The notes: generated from the letters alone by a model not told the origin. Positions 1 through 6,759 are shown, counted from the stretch's first letter. The stretch is DNA of 7,224 nt from an uncultured Bacteroidota bacterium (GCA_903881265.1 CAIRSV010000230.1:1-7224); one strand, 5' to 3'. Made by a program: numbers and translations.

Positions 1-1380
1 CGCTGTCCATACGAGCAACTTCTTATCTGATGCCCTATTGGGTTTCCAATAAAAGATCTGATCGCCTTGTTGCTTGATGACATCACCTACACGATCGCCT
101 TTGTCGGGTTGCGTTTCAACATAATTAGGACCAAGAGAAAGATATGGAATATCATTATCGACATACGACTTCAAGCCTGAATAGGTGATACCCGGTATAT
201 CAGTAATCATTGCGTTGAGTATCTTAAAACCAAATCGTTGCTCAAGTTGCTTTGCGTATTCTAAAGACCATTTTAACTCTTCAGGCTGACAAAGACCAGT
301 AAGTATATTAGCATAATTAGCAGAGAGCACGATTTGACCATTTTGCACCGCCTCTTTAAAGGCTGCAACATCATCCGTTGACGCAATGCGCAAAAAATTC
401 TCAACAGCCCACAACGATTCAATATGCCAAATAGGTTGTTGAAGTGACGGTTCATGTTGCTTTATCCAACGAATCGCAGCGAGGATATTATTGTTTTGTA
501 TGTTCTCAACATCAGTCTGCAAATGCGAATAACCAATATCATTATGTGAATGATGAATAATATGAAATGTAAAATCGCGTATTGGATTCAATTCAATAAT
601 TTCAGACAAGGTATCGGTTTGATTGACGATGACACGCAGGCTATCATGCCCCATAAGTTTGCGTGAATAGGCCGGAATGCGTAATGCATTGTATCCATGA
701 CGTAGATTCAACTCGGTGTATCCATCGTGCGTTTTAACACGAAGAGAAGATGAATCGGGATACGGATTATCAATATAAAGATTCAGCTGCCTTTTATTCT
801 CTCTTCGTGTAATCAGATTGGTAGGCTCCGCAATCATTTTTAATCCTCGTTGATACATAAAAATCATAAGCCAATCGCGACTGTCCTGATGTTGTCCATT
901 GATCGTAAACACCGCTTGTTGATCTACCAATGAAGAAGGCACTGTGATACACAATTTTCCAAACGCATCACCATTGATGTCATATTCCTCCTGTATAAAG
1001 GTATAACTGCATTGATCTTTTGATGAACCTGTGAGCTGATAGGCACCCTTCTTTTTCTTAAAGGTCGTGATTGTGAAACGTAATTTGCCATTTAAAGACA
1101 CATCAAATTGACGATCGCCACTGCTTGTGCCGGTTGAGTGCCCCATTAGGAATTCATAAGTCACTATACTGTCAGAGCCTTTATACACAGGCGATTCCCA
1201 CGAAATCGGCATAGCGCCCGTCGCGCGTGTAAGCAAGGCTGTCTTGGCAAACTGATGCATATGCGAAAAATAATTAATTTCTTCGCCACTCCGTTTATGG
1301 TCAAAACCATTGAGCGTGTCGGCGCTTAATGCAAATGTTTGATATGAAAACAAACAAAAAAGAAAAACAAGATATCTCAT
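1..1380 (-). CDS. GH38 alpha-mannosidase-like exported glycoside hydrolase (3' end outside window)
   Basis: An open frame of 460 codons starts with ATG at 1380-1378 and is still open at base 1, so only the N-terminal part is present; bacterial GH38 proteins are usually much longer. Residues 1 to about 17-20 form a signal peptide (MRYLVFLFCLFSYQTFA), so the enzyme is exported. Residues about 45-265 are polar and beta-rich and look like an accessory domain ahead of the catalytic barrel. The GH38 signature HHSHNDIGY follows, with H279 and D281 matching the zinc ligands of the family's H-x-D motif. TDIPG carries D394, placed where the zinc-binding catalytic nucleophile is expected, 113 residues after D281 (112 between the equivalent residues in fly Golgi mannosidase II). 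The last zinc-binding His would lie outside the window. Known for the family: retaining hydrolysis of alpha-mannosides. The substrate is not visible here. No Shine-Dalgarno sequence precedes the ATG. Family call is confident, specificity unknown. Confidence 0.85.
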   Translation of the reverse strand, partial: MRYLVFLFCLFSYQTFALSADTLNGFDHKRSGEEINYFSHMHQFAKTALLTRATGAMPISWESPVYKGSDSIVTYEFLMGHSTGTSSGDRQFDVSLNGKLRFTITTFKKKKGAYQLTGSSKDQCSYTFIQEEYDINGDAFGKLCITVPSSLVDQQAVFTINGQHQDSRDWLMIFMYQRGLKMIAEPTNLITRRENKRQLNLYIDNPYPDSSSLRVKTHDGYTELNLRHGYNALRIPAYSRKLMGHDSLRVIVNQTDTLSEIIELNPIRDFTFHIIHHSHNDIGYSHLQTDVENIQNNNILAAIRWIKQHEPSLQQPIWHIESLWAVENFLRIASTDDVAAFKEAVQNGQIVLSANYANILTGLCQPEELKWSLEYAKQLEQRFGFKILNAMITDIPGITYSGLKSYVDNDIPYLSLGPNYVETQPDKGDRVGDVIKQQGDQIFYWKPNRASDKKLLVWTA

Positions 1381-1432
1381 TGAAATAGGGTTTACGATAA
1401 TCATCCGTTTATGGGCGACATCTTTAAAAGAA

Positions 1433-1440
1433 CAAACCTA
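1433..1440 (-). promoter_or_regulatory. Candidate -7 element for the GH38 gene
   Basis: Read on the minus strand this is TAGGTTTG, an exact match to the Bacteroidota TAnnTTTG element. It lies 52 bases before the GH38 ATG, which would give a leader of roughly 45 nt. The -33 part is poor: the nearest candidate is TTCG at 1462-1465 with a 21-base spacer instead of TTG or TTTG. The call rests on the -7 match and position. Confidence 0.45.
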
Positions 1441-1535
1441 CTAATTAAAGTGAATATTTTACGAAGGATCCATGTCGATCGGAACAATGCAAATCAAATG
1501 TTCACATCAACAAATGCGCATCATCCTCCATAGGC

Positions 1536-1561
1536 TTGTTTTAAATTAAACCTTATATTTG
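1536..1561 (+). promoter_or_regulatory. Candidate promoter of tRNA-Leu
   Basis: TATATTTG at 1554-1561 matches the TAnnTTTG -7 consensus exactly and ends 17 bases before the tRNA's first base, a sensible distance for a short 5' leader. A TTG at 1536-1538 is the only upstream candidate, but its 15-base spacer is shorter than the usual 17-23. The -7 part is convincing, the -33 part weak. Confidence 0.55.
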
Positions 1562-1578
1562 CCGTCCCTCAGCGGAAT

Positions 1579-1662
1579 GCCCGGGTGGCGAAATTGGTAG
1601 ACGCACTGTGTTCAGGTCGCAGCGTTCGCAAGGATGTGCTGGTTCGAATCCAGTCCCGGGCA
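1579..1662 (+). tRNA. tRNA-Leu, anticodon CAG
   Basis: A complete class II tRNA cloverleaf can be drawn. The acceptor stem is GCCCGGG (1579-1585) paired with CCCGGGC (1655-1661), followed by discriminator A1662, which is typical of leucine tRNAs. The D arm is GCG...CGC around AAATTGGTAGA. The anticodon stem CTGTG/CGCAG encloses loop TTCAGGT, giving anticodon CAG at 1613-1615, which reads CUG codons. The long variable arm is CGTTC-GCAA-GGATG, a 5-bp stem with a GCAA loop, and the T arm is GCTGG-TTCGAAT-CCAGT. The long variable arm excludes most other isotypes. CCA is not encoded (CAC follows the acceptor stem), so the tail must be added after transcription. Confidence 0.97.
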
Positions 1663-1663
1663 C

Positions 1664-1699
1664 AATACAAGCGAAGATGTTTCTTCGCTTGTATTATTT
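1664..1699 (+). terminator. Hairpin terminator behind tRNA-Leu, possibly bidirectional
   Basis: AATACAAGCGAAGA (1664-1677) pairs perfectly with TCTTCGCTTGTATT (1682-1695), a 14-bp stem with a 4-base TGTT loop, followed by ATTT. It begins two bases after the tRNA discriminator and ends nine bases before the stop codon (1705-1707) of the convergent Asp-box gene. On the plus strand the T-run after the stem is short. On the minus strand none follows, so termination for the convergent gene would depend on the stem alone. A role in tRNA 3'-end processing is also possible. Confidence 0.75.
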
Positions 1700-1704
1700 A
1701 ACTT

Positions 1705-4700
1705 CTAGTGATGTGTATTTTTCAATGAGCCCCATTGTGCAGTCAATCGTTCCAATTGCTTATTCGTTTCAACGATAGCTGCCATCACTTGAGAGGAAGG
1801 CGCATTGTCGCTCTGTTGCAATACATTCATCAATGATGCAAATGTGCTACTCAGCCGAGTAAGTCCTATCTCTTTTCCACCCGCATTCATTTCGAGTTTA
1901 GCAGCGGCTTCATCCTGCAAGCGAAGATATTTCAATTGATCTGCGGTGGCTGTTTTCATTTTTATATTCAATCCTGATCTAACATCTCGAATCTCTTGTA
2001 ATAACATGTTACAACGAATCTTCCCTTTGTAACATTGCATCGAAAGAGCATGTTGCTGTTGCAAGCCTTGTGTTGACGTTTTAACACGCGGATCCATGCG
2101 AACTTCAAGATATTGTGTTATCTTTTTTCCATCTACATTCAGCACAACCATATAGATACCCGGCATTACCCAAGGTGACGTTGCATTAGGAGCAGTATTC
2201 ATATAAGTAGCGGCAATCGGATACGTAGCCGTTTCATTCATCGGCTGATAATGCATATCCCACGTAACACGATGCGAACCTTTGGCCGACGGCAACATTT
2301 GTTGCGGCCGAATCCAATACGGTGGCACATTGCCTTTCGGAATTTTATACAAGCTATCTGTATTGCTATACGTCCTGATTAATGTATGCTGCATATCCCT
2401 AATTTCAAGTGTTACTTTTTTCGCATTATCATCAAGATAATAATCAATGATTGCACCATCCGGTGGGTTCTGTCCAGCAGGTTCTTCTTGTGGCAAAGGC
2501 GTGTCGGTATTCATATTCCATCGCACTCTCACTGCTGTCTGCGGTTTATACAAAATAGCTGATGCAGCATTCATCATCGAAGCATTCACTTGTCGCAACG
2601 CGGTGATATCATCTAAAATCCAAAAGCTTCGACCATGTGTTCCTACCACCAAATCATCGTCTTTGACAACCAGATCACGAATGGAAGTTGCAGGCATATT
2701 TAATCGAAGGCTTTGCCAATTTTCACCATCATCAAAGGATACATAGACGGCACGTTCGCTGCCTGCATACAATAGACCTTTTCGTTTTGGATCTTCGCGC
2801 ACCACATTGATAGGATCGTTAGGTAATCCATGTACGATTTCTTTCCAAGTTGCGCCACCATCATGCGTCTTATAAATATGCGGGCGCATATCATCGCAAC
2901 GTATTCTATTGACAGCTGCATAGACTGTATTGTCATCAAAATGACCGGCATCCATCAACGATACTTTACTCCAAGATGTCACCGCTGATGGTGTACAATT
3001 TTTCCAATGTTTACCTCCATCTCGAGTGAGATGAATAAGACCATCATCGGTTCCACACCAAATGGTAGTGGTATTTTTAGTTGATGGTGCCACGGTATAA
3101 ATCACACCTCGACGAGCCATCTTCTTCAAATCATCATTGGCATACACACCGATACTAGAAGGAAAATCATACTGCTCGCGGGTGAGGTCTGGACTAATCA
3201 CTTCCCAACTATGACCACCATTCAAGGTTTTAAAGAGCACATTACCGGCGAAATACAATGTTTTCTGATCAACAGGACTAAACAACACTGGCGCGGTACG
3301 AATAAATCGATACTTACCGCTGCGCACAGCCTCTGGTGAGATATCTTGCCTTTGTCCACTTCGCTTATCATAGCGCGAAATTTTTCCGCCATAGATAATA
3401 TTCGGATCAAGCGGATCGGCAGCCACATAGCCATATTCTTCGGCGCCTACAGGATGCCATTCTCTAAACGTGATACCACCATCATTCCCTCGCGAGGCGA
3501 TACCTACGCTGCCACTCTCTTGCTGACCGCCATACACATTATAAGGAAAATCATTATCGGTACTTACATGATAAAATTGAGCGGTAGGTTGGTTGTACCA
3601 CGATGAAAACGTTTCACCGCCGTTGACTGTAATGATAGCACCCTGATCGCTTGCAATTAATATGATATCTGTAGTGTCGGGATTGATCCATAACCTATGA
3701 TAATCATCGCCACCGGGTGCACCGCGAAAAGCATTCCACGACATACCGCCATCGACCGATTTCCAAGTAACCACATTTGCATCATACACAATATCGGCAT
3801 TTTTTGGATCTACTTTCAATTCGGCGAAATCACTTCCACGTCCCCAATAACGTTCATCTTTCTGAATGCATGTCCAACTTTCACCGGCATCATCACTACG
3901 GTAAATACCACCTTCGCTTCCTGCATCCACACAAGCATACATACGTCGCGAATCGGATGGTGCGATACAAAAACCGATACGACCTAAACCTTGTTCAGCT
4001 GTAGGCAAACCTTTACTAAGTTTTCGCCATGTACTGCCGCCATCGGTACTTTTAAAGAGTCCACTTTCCTTGCCATTCCAACTACCATTTTCCCAAGGCG
4101 CCAGACGACCTGCATAAAGATCGGCAAACACAATCTGGGGATTAGTAGGATCGATGGCGACTTGAATAGCGCCTGTGTTCTCATCTTTATACAATACGCG
4201 CTCCCAACTATCGCCACCATCCAAACTTCTGTAGACACCACGTTGTTCATTGCCACCATATGGATGCCCTAGAGCAGCGACAAACAGTTTATTTTCATTT
4301 CGTGGATCGATGGCCACGCCTCCAATTTGCTGTGCATCACGCAAGCCTTTGTGGACCCACGTCTTACCTCCGTCGATTGATTTATAGATACCATCACCCA
4401 CCGACAAATCGGGGCGCTGTATACCTTCTCCGCTTCCCACATAAATAATATCTGGATTCGAAGGCGCTACGGCTATATCACCAATAGAGCCACTCGATTG
4501 TTTGTCGAAGAGCGGAATCCAAGTGCGACCATAATCAGTTGTTTTCCAGACGCCACCGTTATTGACACCAATATAAAATGTAGCTGGCTGTTGCGGCACA
4601 CCAACAGCTCCCACAGTTCTTCCTCCTCGATGTGGACCTATCATACGCCATTGCATGGCATTGAAATAATTGCTATCGAGCGATTGGCCTTGTGTTGTGA

Positions 4701-4746
4701 TAAATAATCCTAACAGAAAGGGAAACAGAACAAAATGTTTAATCAT
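1705..4746 (-). CDS. Exported Asp-box (BNR) / VPS10-like beta-propeller protein
   Basis: This 1013-residue protein starts with a signal peptide (about residues 1-20, MIKHFVLFPFLLGLFITTQG). Residues about 30-720 are built from Asp-box repeats of the S-x-D-x-G-x-x-W type at about 69, 123, 174, 233, 284, 330, 507, 574, 627 and 670, with degenerate copies near 374 and 421. This is the pattern of sortilin/VPS10-like and Ycf48-like propellers, and the MIGPHRGGRT stretch near the N-terminus is typical of the Bacteroidota group. Residues about 765-890 look like Ig-type beta domains ending in VRMDPRV, and about 890-1010 is helical. I see no FRIP motif or sialidase active-site set, so the common label 'glycosyl hydrolase' for such proteins is not supported. 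No C-terminal type IX sorting domain is obvious. Periplasmic or surface location is inferred, and the function (binding or scaffold) is unknown. The signal peptide fixes the start. Confidence 0.9.
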   Translation of the reverse strand: MIKHFVLFPFLLGLFITTQGQSLDSNYFNAMQWRMIGPHRGGRTVGAVGVPQQPATFYIGVNNGGVWKTTDYGRTWIPLFDKQSSGSIGDIAVAPSNPDIIYVGSGEGIQRPDLSVGDGIYKSIDGGKTWVHKGLRDAQQIGGVAIDPRNENKLFVAALGHPYGGNEQRGVYRSLDGGDSWERVLYKDENTGAIQVAIDPTNPQIVFADLYAGRLAPWENGSWNGKESGLFKSTDGGSTWRKLSKGLPTAEQGLGRIGFCIAPSDSRRMYACVDAGSEGGIYRSDDAGESWTCIQKDERYWGRGSDFAELKVDPKNADIVYDANVVTWKSVDGGMSWNAFRGAPGGDDYHRLWINPDTTDIILIASDQGAIITVNGGETFSSWYNQPTAQFYHVSTDNDFPYNVYGGQQESGSVGIASRGNDGGITFREWHPVGAEEYGYVAADPLDPNIIYGGKISRYDKRSGQRQDISPEAVRSGKYRFIRTAPVLFSPVDQKTLYFAGNVLFKTLNGGHSWEVISPDLTREQYDFPSSIGVYANDDLKKMARRGVIYTVAPSTKNTTTIWCGTDDGLIHLTRDGGKHWKNCTPSAVTSWSKVSLMDAGHFDDNTVYAAVNRIRCDDMRPHIYKTHDGGATWKEIVHGLPNDPINVVREDPKRKGLLYAGSERAVYVSFDDGENWQSLRLNMPATSIRDLVVKDDDLVVGTHGRSFWILDDITALRQVNASMMNAASAILYKPQTAVRVRWNMNTDTPLPQEEPAGQNPPDGAIIDYYLDDNAKKVTLEIRDMQHTLIRTYSNTDSLYKIPKGNVPPYWIRPQQMLPSAKGSHRVTWDMHYQPMNETATYPIAATYMNTAPNATSPWVMPGIYMVVLNVDGKKITQYLEVRMDPRVKTSTQGLQQQHALSMQCYKGKIRCNMLLQEIRDVRSGLNIKMKTATADQLKYLRLQDEAAAKLEMNAGGKEIGLTRLSSTFASLMNVLQQSDNAPSSQVMAAIVETNKQLERLTAQWGSLKNTHH

Positions 4747-4812
4747 AGTATATTAAATTTATAGATGCTTACATAACAGATAAACCTCTGTGTTGGCGAT
4801 AAATCATTATAA

Positions 4813-4821
4813 CAAAGATTA
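4813..4821 (-). promoter_or_regulatory. Weak -7-like element before the Asp-box gene
   Basis: On the minus strand this reads TAATCTTTG, the TAnnTTTG element with one extra base between TA and TTTG. It lies 66 bases before the ATG at 4746. No TTG occurs at proper spacing upstream, only a TTTCG near 4850. It is the best candidate in the 139-base gap behind the pirin gene, where I also see no convincing terminator, so cotranscription with the pirin gene remains possible. Confidence 0.25.
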
Positions 4822-4885
4822 TAAAAATCCTTGTCTTATTTTACTTTGTCGAAACGAAACAACAACTTTTATTCCGAATGAAGTG

Positions 4886-5602
4886 TTAGACGCCCATTGG
4901 CACTTCCATCAATAAAAATTCTGCATTGCTGTGGGCAGTAATACGCACAGAGTTCGTATGCCATACACCAAGTCCATCGCGTGTATGTAATGGCTGATCA
5001 TCCACTTTCAAATCACCTTTCAAAACAAACACATACAAGCCATTGCCATCGGCTTTGAAGGCATAATCAACTGCAGTGCCTTGATCAAAATCGGCGAGAT
5101 GAAACCATGCATTTTGATGAATCCATACTCCTGCATCATCGACATTGGGGGATACAATTTGTTGCAATTTATTTTTACAATCAACCTTATTCAGCGTCAT
5201 CTGATCATAACGAGGCATTACGTTCTGTTGATTAGGGAAGACCCATATCTGCAAGAACTTTACAACCCTATCTTTATTTTTATTGTATTCGCTATGTTGT
5301 ATACCGCTACCTGCACTCATCACTTGTATATCGCCCTCACGTATCACAGTCATATTACCCATACTATCCTTATGTTCTAAATCGCCTTCTAAGGGAATAC
5401 TGATAATTTCCATATTGTCGTGCGGATGATTACCAAAGCCCATACCGGCTTCCACTATATCATCGTTCAAGACACGAAGCATACCAAAGTGCATACGCTC
5501 AGGGTTATAATAATTGGCGAAGCTAAAGCTGTGTTTGCTTTGCAACCATCCGTGATTGGCATCGCCTCGGGTATCTGCTAGATGTAAAATTGTTTTTGAC
5601 AT
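4886..5602 (-). CDS. Pirin-family bicupin protein (YhhW-like)
   Basis: This 238-residue protein has the length and layout of bacterial pirins such as E. coli YhhW. The N-terminal cupin carries the pirin signature: HSFSFANYYNPERMHFG (residues 24-40), then NHPHDNMEI with H59 and H61, and SGIQHSEYN with H103 and E105. These four residues are the family's metal ligands, so a metal-binding, catalytically competent site is expected. The second cupin (about 150-238) ends in LLMEVPMGV. There is no signal peptide, so it should be cytoplasmic. Characterised relatives can oxidise quercetin, but the natural substrate is mostly unknown, and oxidative-stress or regulatory roles have also been proposed for pirins. 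The ATG at 5602 has an A-rich leader without a Shine-Dalgarno sequence, and I find no TAnnTTTG match upstream. The next gene on this strand begins 139 bases downstream. Confidence 0.93.
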   Translation of the reverse strand: MSKTILHLADTRGDANHGWLQSKHSFSFANYYNPERMHFGMLRVLNDDIVEAGMGFGNHPHDNMEIISIPLEGDLEHKDSMGNMTVIREGDIQVMSAGSGIQHSEYNKNKDRVVKFLQIWVFPNQQNVMPRYDQMTLNKVDCKNKLQQIVSPNVDDAGVWIHQNAWFHLADFDQGTAVDYAFKADGNGLYVFVLKGDLKVDDQPLHTRDGLGVWHTNSVRITAHSNAEFLLMEVPMGV

Positions 5603-5747
5603 AGATTTATTTGCAGCGTGTACTATTTTTAAGCCAGGTTAGCTAGCGTTGATGTTCGACTACAGAGCGCCAAGATTGCAATAAAATCGATGATTTTACA
5701 GTAATTATCAAAAAGAAATAAAAATTTAAAACGAAGTAGGTTTTAAG

Positions 5748-5804
5748 TCATCACGAAACAATCAAAGCAAAAGATTGTGAGGATGTAAATTGTTTCAATG
5801 ATGA
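5748..5804. repeat. Imperfect inverted repeat with a competing inner hairpin
   Basis: TCATCACGAAACAAT (5748-5762) and ATTGTTTCAATGATGA (5789-5804) pair as 8 + 6 bp around a small C/AA mismatch, with a 26-base loop. Inside, ACAATC (5758-5763) can pair instead with GATTGT (5773-5778), using the same left-arm bases. It lies about 150 bases upstream of the pirin start. It could be a pair of binding sites, a remnant of a mobile element or chance in A/T-rich DNA. Confidence 0.4.
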
Positions 5805-5986
5805 TACAAATAAGTTCCTACATATGCCACTAATTAGACACCTAACTCGCCATCCAATTTCTATCAAAAAGACTGTTATTCCGTGTATTCCTTTTCAAAA
5901 AAAGTCAATTTTGGCGCAATGTCAATTCCCGTTTATGTCAAAATCTCCCTGTTTAATAAAGAAAATGCTCGCTGGATAAAAACCAC

Positions 5987-6016
5987 TTGTATGGATTTAT
6001 ACGATTGGTATGTTTG
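5987..6016 (+). promoter_or_regulatory. Bacteroidota-type promoter for the 149-residue protein gene
   Basis: TTG at 5987-5989 and TATGTTTG at 6009-6016 are separated by exactly 19 bases, matching the TTG-N17-23-TAnnTTTG consensus of the Bacteroidota primary sigma factor. This is the best promoter match in the window. Transcription would start near 6020-6024, giving a leader of about 130 nt before the ATG at 6152. It lies inside the doubtful 5883-6098 frame, which argues against that frame being a gene. Confidence 0.65.
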
Positions 6017-6038
6017 TCATGCAATTAGGTTACAAACA
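6011..6038 (+). promoter_or_regulatory. Inverted repeat overlapping the -7 element
   Basis: TGTTTGT (6011-6017) and ACAAACA (6032-6038) are perfect 7-bp inverted repeats separated by 14 bases. The left arm overlaps the -7 element TATGTTTG and the right arm lies just inside the predicted leader. The placement would suit a repressor operator, but the short arms could also arise by chance. Confidence 0.3.
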
Positions 6039-6117
6039 GGAGGCGCCCCTGCATTGAAACCCTTGCCCTTGGAATCCGAAAACAGGTTAGCAGAGTAGGA
6101 AAAAAACCAATTAACTT

Positions 6118-6134
6118 ACGGTAAGGCTTACCGT
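6118..6134 (+). promoter_or_regulatory. 17-base palindrome in the leader of the 149-residue protein gene
   Basis: ACGGTAAGGCTTACCGT is a perfect palindrome of 8-bp arms around a central G. As DNA it has the symmetry of a dimer binding site. As RNA it can fold as a 7-bp stem with a 3-base loop. It ends 17 bases before the ATG at 6152, so either form could affect expression of that gene. It lacks a T-run and is therefore not an ordinary terminator. Confidence 0.45.
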
Positions 6135-6151
6135 CTTAAGCCAGAAAATTT

Positions 6152-6601
6152 ATGAAAAAGATAATTTTAATGAGTGTATTGACCTTGAGTATTTTGAGCT
6201 ACTCCATCTCTTCCTCAGCGTCCAAATTATTAGGAGTAGAAGTCACATACATAAAAGGTACCAAGGAATGGAATGCTACTAAAACAGCAGTCGAATGTAT
6301 AGGAAAAGGCGTATGCGAATTTACTATTAAAGGCGGCATAGGATTAGCATATCAAAGCGGAGGAGACGGAATTGGCACGTTAGGATTTACTGAAGATGGT
6401 CAATTTGGCCTTTTGGTCCCTACTGATGTTGCTTCAGATCCATATTGGAAAGAAACTTTCTCTAATGGCACTTTATATATTGGTAAAGACATCACGATCA
6501 GCAATGATATTAAAAGTAAACTAAAAAACTGTCCGCAATATATTAAAGCTGGAAACTATAAATATAAAGTTGACAAAAATTCAATACTAGTAATGTTCTA
6601 A
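6152..6601 (+). CDS. Exported 149-residue protein of unknown function
   Basis: I do not recognise this family. The ATG is followed by a clear signal peptide (MKKIILMSVLTLSILSYS, cleavage probably near residue 23 after SSSA), which supports both the start and export. There is no lipobox cysteine. The mature part of about 125 residues is rich in short alternating hydrophobic segments with Gly/Asp turns (for example GGDGIGTLGF, 70-79), suggesting a small beta-rich fold. It has three cysteines, C49, C55 and C127, so one disulfide plus one free thiol is possible. There is no membrane segment after the signal. The leader AGCCAGAAAATTT has no Shine-Dalgarno sequence, as usual in Bacteroidota. A consensus promoter lies about 135 bases upstream, and a 17-base palindrome precedes the start. 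Codons are much more A/T-rich than in the genes to the left (13 of 60 bases G/C in 6541-6600), consistent with a recently acquired or fast-evolving accessory gene. Confidence 0.75.
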   Translation: MKKIILMSVLTLSILSYSISSSASKLLGVEVTYIKGTKEWNATKTAVECIGKGVCEFTIKGGIGLAYQSGGDGIGTLGFTEDGQFGLLVPTDVASDPYWKETFSNGTLYIGKDITISNDIKSKLKNCPQYIKAGNYKYKVDKNSILVMF

Positions 6602-6612
6602 ATTCAATTATC

Positions 6613-6738
6613 AGGCTGTCTCAATTGATTCATTTTTTAACTATCAAGTATAATAAAAATTCCAAGCACTTTGCAACAAATAGTCAAAATTCGCTCGATT
6701 ATATTATATGTGGGTTATAATAACTTTTGAGACAGCCT
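6613..6738. mobile_element. MITE-like segment with 12-bp terminal inverted repeats
   Basis: AGGCTGTCTCAA (6613-6624) and TTGAGACAGCCT (6727-6738) are perfect 12-bp inverted repeats bounding 102 bases of A/T-rich DNA without coding capacity. The segment sits 11 bases behind the stop codon of the 149-residue protein gene and 21 bases before the next ATG. The size and ends resemble a miniature non-autonomous transposable element or a decayed IS. No clean target duplication is seen: TTCAA occurs directly right of the element (6739-6743) and on the left (6603-6607), but there it is separated from the repeat by five bases. The long spacing makes a simple terminator hairpin unlikely. Confidence 0.5.
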
Positions 6739-6759
6739 TTCAAACAAACAATTCTAAAA

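Larger units (their letters stand above)
1381..1578. other. Divergent intergenic region between GH38 gene and tRNA-Leu
   Basis: This A/T-rich gap of about 200 bases separates the minus-strand GH38 gene from the plus-strand tRNA. It holds one TAnnTTTG-like element facing each way and I see no open frame, hairpin or repeat in it that needs another explanation. Confidence 0.6.
5603..6151. other. Long A/T-rich intergenic region between pirin gene and the 149-residue protein gene
   Basis: No credible gene lies in these 549 bases. From left to right it holds the pirin leader, an imperfect inverted repeat (5748-5804), a consensus promoter for the plus strand (5987-6016), a locally G/C-richer patch (about 6037-6100) and a 17-base palindrome (6118-6134) just before the next ATG. 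A 71-codon plus-strand frame with a GTG start (5883-6098) overlaps the promoter and is not supported as a gene: no start context, no recognisable fold, and a tail that falls in the G/C-richer patch. Confidence 0.6.

Noticed and set aside
273..455. 60-codon minus-strand open frame
   Set aside because: It lies in another frame inside the GH38 gene, whose signal peptide and catalytic motifs fix the true frame.
1579..1662. tRNA-Leu as an attachment site for an integrated element
   Set aside because: I found no second copy of the tRNA 3' end in the window and no integrase; ordinary genes flank it on both sides.
2447..4707. Several open frames of 62-99 codons on both strands within the Asp-box gene
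   Set aside because: They are out-of-frame readings of a 1013-residue protein with regular repeats; none has a start context or recognisable motif, and the repetitive coding pattern favours open shadow frames.
4747..4885. Small inverted repeats such as TTGT...ACAA near 4845-4863 as a pirin terminator
   Set aside because: Stems are only 4-5 bp with A/T pairs and no consistent T-run, so they are within chance expectation for this composition.
5081..5380. 99-codon plus-strand open frame opposite the pirin gene
   Set aside because: The pirin reading has its metal ligands and family signature intact. The opposite reading is low-complexity Ile/His/Tyr-rich and has no upstream signals.
5883..6098. 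71-codon plus-strand frame starting with GTG
   Set aside because: It contains the consensus promoter of the next gene, has no recognisable fold or leader signals, and its end falls in a patch of different composition. It is more likely a chance frame.
6613..6738. The 12-bp inverted repeats read as a transcription terminator
   Set aside because: The arms are separated by 102 bases and no T-run follows directly; a mobile-element reading explains the geometry better.
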